8,553 nt of DNA from Desulfobacterales bacterium. Its GTDB lineage: Bacteria; Desulfobacterota; Desulfobacteria; Desulfobacterales; Desulfobacteraceae. The notes beneath the pieces were generated by a model. The model was not told where the DNA came from. It saw nothing but the letters and a program-made list of their open reading frames with translations, and ran no database searches. How positions within the stretch are numbered: the first letter of the stretch is position 1; each line of letters starts with the position of its first letter. Below, piece after piece: positions 1 to 7,800 of the stretch. The DNA is taken from the NCBI GenBank assembly GCA_022361535.1, contig JAKSAU010000102.1, positions 1 to 8,553 of the forward strand, given 5' to 3'. A program made the position numbers and the translations under genes.

Positions 1-636
1 GGAATTTATGAGTATGCGTTGAATGCCATCAGACTTTTCCAGGATGAAGGGTTTTATGTCGCGGTATCATTTGTCCCGGATAAATCACTGGTCGGCAACA
101 GGGAGGAAATTTTCAAGGTGATTGAGTTTTTCAAGGATCTGGGGATTAATGACATGAGGCTTACATCACCAATCCTAAGCGGAAAGCTCACAGCAAAGCC
201 AGAAGAGAGGCTAACTTCTGAAAACATTAAAACCATTTTTGACATTCAAAAGAAATGCTCTCATACAAAAGGGTATCCAGGCGTTTTCGCCTATGACTTT
301 TTTGAAAGCGAACAATATTATGGCTGCGGGGCCGGTTATAATTATATGTTTATTGATTCCCAGGGCAACATATGCCCTTGCGACTTTACCATGCTTTCCT
401 TTGGGAATATCCATGAGCGGCCAATCAAGGAGATCTGGGAAGAAACAAGTAAGAATTTCTGTAAACCAGGATATTCATGTTATGCCAACTTAAGTAATGA
501 TTTTATTTATGAAAAAAAATCAAAAGAGTGGCCGCTGAAAAGTAAAGCAACCATTGAAATTCTTAAAGAGTGTCCTTCCTACGATGTTGATAAAACTCCT
601 GAGTTCTACAAACGTATGGGATTTATCAACAAATAA
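1..636 (+). CDS. Radical SAM protein with C-terminal SPASM domain (5' end outside window)
   Basis: The reading frame is open from base 1, so this is the C-terminal ~211 residues of a larger protein. The TTG codon at 19 is not needed as a start. The visible part begins with late elements of a radical SAM barrel (a helix, then a strand ending in VAVSFVP, then a second helix and the RLTSP strand). It then enters a SPASM domain. Counting from the TTG at 19, cysteines lie at 80, 103, 119, 121, 148, 154 and 185, with the signature CGAG, then GNICPCD, then FGNI. SPASM domains bind auxiliary 4Fe-4S clusters, and family members modify peptides or proteins or act in cofactor maturation. The CxxxCxxC cluster motif of the radical SAM core would lie upstream of the window. 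The substrate cannot be told from this fragment. The next gene starts 47 bp downstream on the same strand, suggesting co-transcription. The fold call is solid; the specific function is unknown. Confidence 0.85.
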   Translation, partial: GIYEYALNAIRLFQDEGFYVAVSFVPDKSLVGNREEIFKVIEFFKDLGINDMRLTSPILSGKLTAKPEERLTSENIKTIFDIQKKCSHTKGYPGVFAYDFFESEQYYGCGAGYNYMFIDSQGNICPCDFTMLSFGNIHERPIKEIWEETSKNFCKPGYSCYANLSNDFIYEKKSKEWPLKSKATIEILKECPSYDVDKTPEFYKRMGFINK

Positions 637-683
637 TGCGTTTTAATCATTGCCCTGAACCGTAAAAGGAGAGATGGCCACCC

Positions 684-1136
684 ATGCGCAAACAGCACAT
701 TGAAATACGGCAATCATTTAATGCACCAATTGAAACAATATTCAACATATTGTCGGATCATGAATCCTTTGGAAACGTGTTGGCAACAAAAATCCGGCGG
801 GTGAAGGACAGCCCGGATGAAAACAATAATGGAGTGGGTTCTATCAGACGGATTTGCTCTTTTCCACTCCCTGCTTTTGAAGAAACCGTTGTCGATTTTG
901 TACCCAATTCCCTTGTAGAGTATGTGGTCAGCAAGGGCAGCCCAATCAAAAACCATAAAGGCCGAATGGAGTTTTCACAAGATGAGGAGAAAACCAACCT
1001 CTATTATTCTATTGAGTTTCAACCAAGACTACCGTTTATGTTTTTCGGCTCTCTTCTAAAAGCAGCTATTGAAAGTCCCATTCGCAAAAGCCTGGAAAGA
1101 CTTTCCCGTGAGATGCTGGCTGGCAGTTCAAAATAG
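684..1136 (+). CDS. SRPBCC (START/Bet v1-like) family protein
   Basis: The product is a 150-residue protein with no signal peptide or membrane segment. The layout fits the SRPBCC helix-grip fold. A first strand with the typical opening (IEIRQSFNAPIETIFNIL, residues ~6-23) leads into a short helix with SDHESF. Next come the strand pair GVGSIRRICS, the strands around ETVVDFVPNSLVEYVV and a YYSIEFQPRLP strand. A long C-terminal helix (~120-146) would close the hydrophobic pocket. Relatives are annotated as polyketide cyclase/dehydrase-like or simply SRPBCC proteins and usually bind lipids, sterols or other hydrophobic ligands. No catalytic residues can be assigned. The ATG is preceded by a good ribosome site (AAAAGGAGAG, ending 10 nt before it). 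Position behind the radical SAM gene suggests a shared pathway, perhaps handling its substrate or product, but this is inference. Confidence 0.82.
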   Translation: MRKQHIEIRQSFNAPIETIFNILSDHESFGNVLATKIRRVKDSPDENNNGVGSIRRICSFPLPAFEETVVDFVPNSLVEYVVSKGSPIKNHKGRMEFSQDEEKTNLYYSIEFQPRLPFMFFGSLLKAAIESPIRKSLERLSREMLAGSSK

Positions 1137-1381
1137 GATAATAGGTTGATCTTAGATCAAATCATACCCACACACCTGATAACTGAATAGAAATTAGGTC
1201 GGCAGGATAAATCTTGGATCGAAAAAAATTGTGAACTTCCCTTGTTTTGTGTATGACAATAGACTGCTCACACAAATTCGATGGACAATTGCCGGATAGC
1301 ATTATTGTCTGTCCAAAAAAACGGTGGTAGCGTTGCCATTTGTAAATGTGCACTAACCATAAATTAAAGTACAGGACACGC
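1137..1381. other. Intergenic region without a convincing gene
   Basis: This 245-bp stretch separates the SRPBCC gene from the acyltransferase. Short ATG frames exist (for example 1253-1330, 25 residues, and 1281-1367, 28 residues), but neither has a ribosome site. It contains a perfect short palindrome at 1146-1160 and a looser inverted repeat, GACAAT (1284-1289) with ATTGTC (1304-1309). No hairpin followed by a T-run is visible, so termination of the upstream pair is not explained. The acyltransferase promoter probably lies here, but no good -35/-10 pair stands out. Confidence 0.6.
1146..1160. promoter_or_regulatory. Perfect palindrome, possible operator
   Basis: TTGATC and GATCAA form a perfect 6-bp inverted repeat around TTA, starting 10 bases after the SRPBCC stop codon. 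It resembles the FNR/CRP-type half-sites TTGAT and ATCAA, but the spacer is 5 rather than the FNR-typical 4. It is also ~220 bp from the next start codon. It could be a regulator site or a weak hairpin, or it could be chance. Confidence 0.25.
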
Positions 1382-2284
1382 ATGCTTGATTTTTTACCGG
1401 CCTGGTTAAAGGGCACACTTTCATTGCTCTTGATTATCGCCAATACCGTCATCATATTTATACCGCTAATGCTTATTGCTTTAATCAAACTTATTATCCC
1501 TATAGAGCAAATAAGGAACCCACTCAGCAAACTTCTCATTCTTATCGCAAATCAGTGGGTGAGGATGAATGCCTGGAATTTCAAACTATTTAACCGCATC
1601 AACTGGGAGTTGACAGGGCTTAATGAACTACAAAGAGATGAATGGTGCCTGGTAATCTCCAATCACCAATCCTGGGTGGATATTTTCGTTCTTCAAACCA
1701 ATCTTTTATCCAGGGTTCCTTATATTAAATTCTTCTTGAAAAAAGAGCTTATCTGGGTACCGCTTATGGGGCTTGCCTGGTGGGCGCTTGACTTCCCATT
1801 TATGAAACGATACTCCAAAGCGTTTTTAAAGAAGAACCCGCATTTGAAGGGGCAGGATCTGGAAATCACAAGGAAGGCTTGTGAAAAATTTAAAAACAGT
1901 CCCATCGCAATTATGAACTTTGTAGAGGGTACCAGGTTTACCTCCCAAAAGCACACAAAGCAGGATTCCCCATTTGATCATCTGCTGAAACCCAAAGCCG
2001 GGGGTATCGCTTTTGTCCTTAGTGTTATGGGAGATTATTTTGACAGCATCGTTAATGTCACCATCGCCTATCCCAATGGTATTCCCACTTTCTGGGATTT
2101 TCTTTGTGGAAGAGCGTCTCATATAAAAATGTCTGTTGAAAAAATGGCAGTTACTCCAGAAATCTTAGGTGATTATGACAATGATCAGGAGTTTAAAAAA
2201 TCCTTCCAGGAATGGGTCAATAGCTTATGGGAGCAAAAGGATAAGCAGATCGGGTTTATGCTGGATACAGTAAAGAAGAACTGA
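1382..2284 (+). CDS. yihG: YihG-type 1-acyl-glycerol-3-phosphate acyltransferase family protein
   Basis: This 300-residue protein of the PlsC/LPLAT superfamily is of typical YihG size. These enzymes transfer an acyl chain to the sn-2 position of lysophosphatidic acid or related lysolipids at the inner membrane; E. coli YihG has been reported to have this activity. A hydrophobic N-terminal segment (~11-39) is a membrane anchor. The catalytic HX4D motif is NHQSWVD (His95, Asp100). Motif II is DFPFMKRYS (~137-145), motif III is FVEGTRF (180-186) and KPKAGGIA (~203-210) supplies motif IV. The C-terminal block YDNDQEFKKSFQEW with LWEQKD matches the YihG subfamily rather than short PlsC. An in-frame ATG at 1346 would add 12 polar residues. 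I prefer 1382 because AGGA ends 5 nt before it and the protein then begins right before its anchor. Exact acyl donor and acceptor are not visible. Confidence 0.9.
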   Translation: MLDFLPAWLKGTLSLLLIIANTVIIFIPLMLIALIKLIIPIEQIRNPLSKLLILIANQWVRMNAWNFKLFNRINWELTGLNELQRDEWCLVISNHQSWVDIFVLQTNLLSRVPYIKFFLKKELIWVPLMGLAWWALDFPFMKRYSKAFLKKNPHLKGQDLEITRKACEKFKNSPIAIMNFVEGTRFTSQKHTKQDSPFDHLLKPKAGGIAFVLSVMGDYFDSIVNVTIAYPNGIPTFWDFLCGRASHIKMSVEKMAVTPEILGDYDNDQEFKKSFQEWVNSLWEQKDKQIGFMLDTVKKN

Positions 2285-2308
2285 CAACAGATTCGGCGGG
2301 CTCTGATT

Positions 2309-2335
2309 ACAACCCCGGTAAAATAAGTGGGTTGT
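2309..2335 (+). terminator. Weak hairpin after the acyltransferase gene
   Basis: ACAACCC (2309-2315) pairs perfectly with GGGTTGT (2329-2335) across a 13-nt loop. It begins 24 nt after the acyltransferase stop codon and is followed only by TTTGAAAAA, so the T-run is poor. It is placed correctly for a terminator, but the 7-bp stem and weak tail make this tentative. Confidence 0.3.
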
Positions 2336-2360
2336 TTGAAAAATCAAAACCAAGTCCAAC

Positions 2361-2389
2361 TTGACAATGGATGCACCCATTTTTATTTT
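2361..2389 (+). promoter_or_regulatory. Sigma-70-like promoter of the small TPR gene
   Basis: A consensus -35 box TTGACA (2361-2366) is followed by an ideal 17-nt spacer and a -10 box TATTTT (2384-2389, 4 of 6 consensus). The predicted transcript start near 2396 leaves a leader of ~33 nt before the ATG at 2429. This is the clearest promoter in the window and indicates that the TPR gene is transcribed separately from the acyltransferase. Confidence 0.5.
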
Positions 2390-2428
2390 GTTTGTATGTA
2401 AAGAAAACAAATAATTGAGTGTAGCGTC

Positions 2429-2830
2429 ATGGGACCTTATAAAGACAACTCCGAAGAAAGCAATGACAGCTTTAGCTCATCTGATTACCAGACTCAGATA
2501 GAGGAGATGGTCGAGACGCTAACCCTCAGAGCCATGGCTGCTGGAAATGATGGCGATTTTAATACAGCTATTTCAAACATGGAATTAGCCTTTTGGATCA
2601 CTCAAAGCCTTGAAAAAAAATGTCTGCGAGCTGTTTTGTTAAACAATTTGGGACTTATATACACCATGCAGGGAGCTTGGGACACTGCCATGCTGACATT
2701 TGACCGCTCCATGGAAATTGCAAGTGGCTCATGCTCTAACCAAGGTAATTTTCTATCAATCCTTAAAAGAAACATTTCCTGTCTCTTTGATCCTAAGATC
2801 ACAAAACCTGTTGACCCTGATAACGATTAA
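2429..2830 (+). CDS. Small tetratricopeptide repeat (TPR) protein
   Basis: The 133-residue product is probably cytoplasmic, with no signal peptide. The first ~25 residues are polar, acidic and serine-rich. Two TPR-like helix pairs follow: residues ~31-61 (ending GDFNTAISNMELAFWI) and ~67-99 (NNLGLIYTMQGAWDTAMLTF, with the typical G-Y and A-F spacing). A Cys-containing tail ends in an acidic DPDND. TPRs are protein-protein docking surfaces, so this looks like a small adaptor or chaperone-like scaffold; the partner is unknown. The ribosome site is weak (GAG 9 nt before the ATG), but a good promoter lies just upstream and a strong hairpin just downstream, so it seems a genuine single-gene unit. 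No closer family name can be given. Confidence 0.8.
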   Translation: MGPYKDNSEESNDSFSSSDYQTQIEEMVETLTLRAMAAGNDGDFNTAISNMELAFWITQSLEKKCLRAVLLNNLGLIYTMQGAWDTAMLTFDRSMEIASGSCSNQGNFLSILKRNISCLFDPKITKPVDPDND

Positions 2831-2843
2831 AATGGTGCCATCA

Positions 2844-2880
2844 GGTTCTCCGAATTCTTGTTCCCGGAATTCGGAGAACC
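2844..2880. terminator. Perfect 14-bp hairpin between two convergent genes
   Basis: GGTTCTCCGAATTC (2844-2857) and its exact reverse complement (2867-2880) enclose a 9-nt loop. The hairpin starts 14 bases after the TPR stop codon and ends 10 bases before the stop codon of the isomerase on the other strand. Tails are modest: TTATTTT further along on the + strand and TTTTAA on the - strand. The position and perfect pairing support a shared bidirectional terminator. Confidence 0.65.
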
Positions 2881-2890
2881 CGATAAATCG

Positions 2891-3505
2891 TTATTTTACC
2901 GCAATAAGCTCAACAGTAAAAATCAATGTAGAATATGGTTCAATCGTTCCCCCACTTCCGGTTGCACCATATGCAAGCTCAGATGGGATATACAGCTCGT
3001 ATTTTGCCCCCTCGGCCATCAGTTGAAGCGCTTCTGTCCAGCCTTTAATAACACCATTCAACGGGAAAGATGTTGTTTTTCCACGTTGGTATGAGCTGTC
3101 AAAAATTTTACCGTCAAGTGTTTTACCTTCATAATGCGTTTCAACGGTATCTGTGACAGCAGGTTTTTTCCCGCTTCCTTCAGTGATAACTTTATACTGA
3201 AGTCCGCTTTCAGTTGTTATAACGCCCTCTTTTTTGCCGTTCTCTTCAAGAAATTTTTCTCCGGCTTCAATATTTTTTTTCCCGGCCTCCATCTGTTCTG
3301 CCTGCTTTTTGTCCTGCATTGCTCTTTGAAAGTTTTGCATAATGAGTTGCATTTCACCAACACGCATCTGGGGTTCTTCTCCGTTAAAGGCTGCAGTGAA
3401 TGAATCCACAAAAATTTGGGGATTTATTTCAAAGCCCTGTCTTCTAAAATCACCACCTATACTTTGTCCAAGAACATAACTGACCTTGTCTAAATCAACT
3501 TTCAT
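2891..3505 (-). CDS. fklB: FKBP-type peptidyl-prolyl cis-trans isomerase, FklB/FKBP22-like
   Basis: The 204-residue protein matches the size and layout of E. coli FklB (206 aa). It catalyses cis-trans isomerisation of X-Pro bonds and helps protein folding. Residues ~1-47 are the N-terminal dimerisation domain (LDKVSYVLGQSIGGDF). A long charged helix (~48-92, rich in Q, K and E) links it to the FKBP domain (~101-203). The FK506/proline pocket residues are all present: Tyr125, Phe135, Asp136, Phe147, Val152, Ile153, Trp156, Tyr179 and Phe196. This predicts an active, drug-sensitive enzyme. There is no signal peptide or lipobox, so it should be cytoplasmic, unlike the periplasmic FkpA form. AAGGA on the - strand (3516-3512) sits 6 nt before the ATG and fixes the start. 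It appears to be a single-gene unit, divergent from the lipase-like gene. Confidence 0.95.
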   Translation of the reverse strand: MKVDLDKVSYVLGQSIGGDFRRQGFEINPQIFVDSFTAAFNGEEPQMRVGEMQLIMQNFQRAMQDKKQAEQMEAGKKNIEAGEKFLEENGKKEGVITTESGLQYKVITEGSGKKPAVTDTVETHYEGKTLDGKIFDSSYQRGKTTSFPLNGVIKGWTEALQLMAEGAKYELYIPSELAYGATGSGGTIEPYSTLIFTVELIAVK

Positions 3506-3545
3506 TTTAATTCCTTATGTATAAATTTTTGATAAAAAGTCTGTT

Positions 3546-3573
3546 AATATACACAAAAAGCAACCAGATTGCA
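3546..3573 (-). promoter_or_regulatory. Possible promoter of the FKBP isomerase gene
   Basis: Read on the - strand, a TATATT -10-like box (3551-3546) lies 16 nt after a weak TGCAAT -35-like box (3573-3568). The leader to the ATG at 3505 would be ~35 nt. The region is very AT-rich, so matches by chance are likely. The promoter for the divergent + strand gene must also lie in 3506-3625, but I cannot pin it. Confidence 0.25.
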
Positions 3574-3625
3574 TTAATTAAAAACACCCTTTTACAAAGC
3601 CCTGTGATGAAAGAGACGGACTTTC

Positions 3626-4798
3626 ATGCTATTATGTCAGCTGCCGTTTTATAAGCTAAACCCCATAAATAAAGAGTGTCACAACAATAAAAGTATGCTT
3701 GATATTCAAAATAAAATCGGTCTCCATTTAGGCCAAAATAAGAATCAGAATCAAATTGGAAAAAATTTAAAAGACCAAGCCAAGGCCGTTGTCATTCACG
3801 TGCAAACGCTTATTGCTATCACCATTTTGGGGGGGCTTTTAGGCTGTTCTCCCTATGTTGTCCATAAAACCGAAGAGACGAATGAAAAAATGCTTATTGG
3901 CGATCAAGCCGTCATGAAAGATGGGTATCGCCTGCCGCTGCTTCAACTGCCATTCGAAGCGCAAGAGCCCAGGGCAATTGTTTTGGCCCTGCATGGCATG
4001 AATGATTACAGTAATGCATTCCGCACCCTGGGTGGCTATCTGGAATCAAAACAAATTAAGCTAATAGCCTATGATCAAAGAGGCTTCGGAGAAACCAAAG
4101 GAAGGGGGTATTGGCATGGTGTCAAGACTCTTACAGCAGATGTAATTGCTGTGAGCCAGCTCATCAAAAAAGACCATCCCCGGGTTCCGCTGTTCCTTCT
4201 GGGTGACAGTATGGGTGGTGCCGTAGTTTTGGCAGCGCTTGAATCCCTGGAAGGACAAGTTGACTATGAAGGTATTGTCCTTGTTGCACCGGCAGTATGG
4301 GCAAAAGAGACCATGCCTTGGTATCAAAGGTTCTCCCTCTCACTTTTTGCCCATACCCTGCCCGGAATGATTGTTTCTGCAGACGGTCTGGATATTACAC
4401 CATCAGACAATACCCAAATGCTGCACGCCTTGGGAAAAGATCCACTGGTGATTAAAGAAACCCGGGTCGATACGCTTTACGGTCTAAGTAATCTAATGGA
4501 TCAGGCCTTAGCCTCGTCTTCGAAGTTAACCGTTCCCGCCCTGATTCTTTACGGGGAGCATGATGAAATCATCCCCAAAGAACCTATCTGTGAAATGTTG
4601 ACGATACTTCAGAAAAATAAGGATTTAGAATGGCAATTCATACTTTATCCAGACGGATATCACATGCTGACAAGGGATTTGCAGGCAAAGAAAGTATACC
4701 AGGATATTGAAAGGTGGATCCTTGATATGGGCTCTGGATATGACCGTGGACACAGCGGAGTAAATGCAAAAGATTTAAAATCGGTTTGTGAGAATTGA
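3626..4798 (+). CDS. Putative lipoprotein alpha/beta-hydrolase, monoacylglycerol lipase/lysophospholipase-like
   Basis: The product has 390 residues from this start. An alpha/beta-hydrolase domain (~105-368) has the oxyanion HG (ALHGMND, 121-127), a YDQRGFGET turn, the nucleophile elbow GDSMGG (Ser195), the acid in GEHDE (Asp313) and the catalytic His346 in YPDGYHML. The signature matches serine hydrolase-type monoglyceride lipases and lysophospholipases (PldB/MGL group), so the likely reaction is release of a fatty acid from a mono- or lysoglyceride. A hydrophobic stretch ends in the lipobox LLGC (Cys74), suggesting lipidation and anchoring in the envelope. The start is uncertain. ATG 3626 has a GGA 5 nt upstream but gives a long 50-residue polar stretch before the hydrophobic segment. 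ATG 3695 shortens this, placing Cys at 51, but has no ribosome site. The triad is intact; substrate is inferred. Confidence 0.85.
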   Translation: MLLCQLPFYKLNPINKECHNNKSMLDIQNKIGLHLGQNKNQNQIGKNLKDQAKAVVIHVQTLIAITILGGLLGCSPYVVHKTEETNEKMLIGDQAVMKDGYRLPLLQLPFEAQEPRAIVLALHGMNDYSNAFRTLGGYLESKQIKLIAYDQRGFGETKGRGYWHGVKTLTADVIAVSQLIKKDHPRVPLFLLGDSMGGAVVLAALESLEGQVDYEGIVLVAPAVWAKETMPWYQRFSLSLFAHTLPGMIVSADGLDITPSDNTQMLHALGKDPLVIKETRVDTLYGLSNLMDQALASSSKLTVPALILYGEHDEIIPKEPICEMLTILQKNKDLEWQFILYPDGYHMLTRDLQAKKVYQDIERWILDMGSGYDRGHSGVNAKDLKSVCEN

Positions 4799-4807
4799 AA
4801 AAGACAT

Positions 4808-4839
4808 ACTGAACAACTTATTGGGTTTGACAGTTTTTT
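4808..4839 (+). terminator. Weak terminator-like hairpin between convergent genes
   Basis: ACTG (4808-4811) pairs with CAGT (4831-4834), with inner CAA/TTG pairing, and a run of six T follows at 4834-4839. It lies 10 nt after the lipase-like stop codon. The stem is short and bulged. Next to it, ATCTTA (4840-4845) and TAAGAT (4852-4857) form another perfect 6-bp stem with a 6-nt loop. That stem sits 37 nt past the cyclase stop on the opposite strand and has no T-run. Together they may end both genes. Confidence 0.3.
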
Positions 4840-4893
4840 ATCTTACCTTGCTAAGATCAATCCTGTTTAATGGAGTATAGCAAATATTTTATT

Positions 4894-7800
4894 TTAGGGC
4901 TCAGTTTGGCTTAGAAGTGAAGTCGTTTTATCCAACCAATATACCATATCCATTTTTTTGAACATGTGGGCAGATTCTTTTAAATGTTCAATAGCTGTCG
5001 GCTTATCTCCAAATTCTAATAGAATCTCTCCTATTAAATACTGGCTGATAAAATAATAAGGTCTTGCTCCTAATTCACGAAAAATATCCATACTTTTGAG
5101 AATATAGGCTTGTGCAGTTTCAATATCAGGGGGAGTTGTTTTGCCATGTATTCTGCCAAGCAGTGTCCAAGATTGTCCTTCGCTCGCCTTTTCATTGTTT
5201 TGTTGAGCCATTTGTAAAGCATCCTTTGCATACCTTTTTGCTTGGTTAAGATTGCCAGACTCAAGGGATATTTTACCCAAATTTAAGTGAGGGATAAACA
5301 AATAGGTTTCAACCCCGCTTTCACGATGCAGCTTTAAGCCTTTCTCGATATACTTCTTCCCGGACTTTAAATCCCCCAAATGCGAACATGCTATACCATA
5401 CCCGCTCCATGCAAGTGCAGACCAAATACTATATTGTAACTTAGCACTATGTTTTATACTTTCCTGAAAGTGCTCGACAGCAAGCCCCCAATCCCCTTTT
5501 ATCAACAAAAAATTGCCATAGTGAATCCCAATCGAGGCAAGCGTTTGCAAATCCCCTACCTTATAGGCATTATCTTGTCCCTTTCTTAAATAGGAATCAC
5601 CGGCATTAAAATCACCGAGATATCCATAGCTGAAACCACAGTATCCGCACAAAAGAGAATACGGATTGCCTCCCCATGAAAAAAATTCGGTTTCTCGCCC
5701 CTCCTCCTCCAGCATTGCAATGATATCCGGGGCAATGTTCACAATTCTGGAAAAAAAGCCGGTTAATTGGTAAGAGACAACCAGATCAACTGCAATGGGA
5801 ACCATCCTTTCGATATCTTTACTGTTTAAAGCATGGTTAAAGGCTTGCTCTGCATATTCAATTCCGAGTGTCGGATTTCCGTGATAGGAATAAAAAGAGG
5901 CCATGGCGCTGCAGGCTCTTGCTTGATATGCATCATTATTCGTTTTTTTAGCCAGCCTCTCAAACTGCTGGATCAACTCGTATGAACCTTTTGGGTATCC
6001 CAGATAGGCCATCGGTTCAAACAAAGCGTAAAAGGTTTCAATGAGTTGTCTTTCATTATCATTTGCTTGAGGTTGTTTGCCGTATAGGGTGATTGCTTGC
6101 TTGTAAAAATTGTATGCTTCCTCATGGGAATACTGGTCTTCAGCCTTGTCACCTGCCAGTTTGGCGTAATGACATGCTTTTTTATAATCTCCGCTTTCAA
6201 AGTAGTGGTAGGTCAGAATCTCGTAAAACTCTTCCAGCCGATCGGGATATAACTCTTCAATTGCATGCCCTACGCTGCGGTGAAGGGTTTTCTTCTTTTT
6301 TAGAATAAGGCTTGTGTAAGCCACATCTTTTATTAACGTATGTTTGAAATAATACTCCAACTCAGGAAGAATTTTTTTCTCGTATACAAATTCAAGTTGC
6401 TGGAGATGAAATAGATTTGTTTTTAGATCTTCTGTGGGGGCCGTAATAAATTTAAGAATTGCGTATGAAAACTCTAAGCCAATAACAGAGGCCAATTGGA
6501 CCGTCCTTTTGAGGGGGCTTTCCAGTCGATCGATTCGGGCTGCAATGATCCCCTGAATCGTGTCAGGCAGGTGTAAATTAGAACCAGCAGATTCTAAACA
6601 ATATTTTTCATGTCTCTTTGTGATGAGATCTTGTTCTTTTAACGTATGTATATATTCTTCCAGATAAAGAGGGTTACCGGATGCCTGTGTATGTATGAGA
6701 CGCATTAAACTCTCGTCAATTTCCCGATTTTCAAAAAGCGCTTTAACCATCATCGTACTTGAGGTCTCGCCCAACTCTGTAAGGCCTATTTGAGTATAGT
6801 AGGATCTGCTGCCCCAAGTATGTGTATATTCTGGCCGATAACTTAGGATCAGCAATATAGGCGACGCACCCAGCCAACCGATCAGATAATTTATGAATTC
6901 CTCTGTTGCCCGGTCTACCCAATGCAGATCTTCGACGCATAAAACCAGATAGTGGTCCTCGCTTAACCTAATCAGCAGGTTTCGAAGCGATTCAAATATA
7001 TTTTCTTTTCTCTTTTTAGGGCCAAGGGCGTTAAAATCACTGTCATCCACTGCTGTCGAAAACAGATACTGGCAGGCTGGAATTGCCGTTTTTAATTTCT
7101 CATCTATCGCATGAATTTTTTTTGATATCTTTTCTTTTATAAGATGCTTCTCATCGCTTTTGTTGATATTAAAAATATTTCGTAACACATCCAGGATGGC
7201 CAAGTACGAAATCGATCTTCCGTATTGGATACAATGGCCTTTGAAAAAACAACATTCCTTTGTTGCCAACAAGTTGCCCAGTTCAAAAACCAGTCTGGAC
7301 TTGCCTAACCCAGCCTCTCCAACCACGCCTACTATCTGACCTTTTCCTGATTTAGCCTTTTTACAGGCAGTCAAAAGGGTTCCCATAGAATTGAGCCTAC
7401 CTACAAATTGTGTGAGACCTTTTGCCATACCTGCTTCTATACGGGTTTCAAAATTCCCTGTTTCAACCAGTTCGAAAATTTCCTGAGGTTCTGTTTTACC
7501 TTTAACCTCTACCTTACCCAGGTTTTTAGTTCTGAAAAAATCACAAACTATATTATGGGTGTTTTTAGATATGACGATACTCCCTGGTCGAGCAAGAGTC
7601 TCAAGCCTATGGCTTAAATTCGTAGTATCCCCTATGGCAGTGTAGTCCATTCTAAGATCATCACCAATAGTACCTACAATTACTGGGCCTGAGTTCAATC
7701 CGACTCTTATCTTGAATGGAATTTCGTACTCTTGTTCTACTTTCTTACCATACTCATGTATAGATTTCTTAATAGCCAAAGCTGCTCTGCAAGCTCTTTC

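Noticed and set aside
1284..1309. GACAAT/ATTGTC inverted repeat with 14-nt gap
   Set aside because: Only 6 bp with a long gap and no T-run; too weak to call a terminator or operator.
1253..1330. 25-residue frame with two Cys residues upstream of the acyltransferase
   Set aside because: No ribosome site precedes the ATG, and the length is within chance; no recognisable family.
1281..1367. 28-residue frame overlapping the previous one
   Set aside because: No ribosome site, atypical composition, and it ends just before the acyltransferase start.
1162..1539. 125-codon - strand frame over the spacer and the acyltransferase start
   Set aside because: It overlaps the antisense of a well-supported gene, has no recognisable domain, and looks like a shadow frame.
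2858..3403. + strand frames opposite the FKBP gene
   Set aside because: The - strand protein has a complete FKBP active site; the opposite frames have no domain signal.
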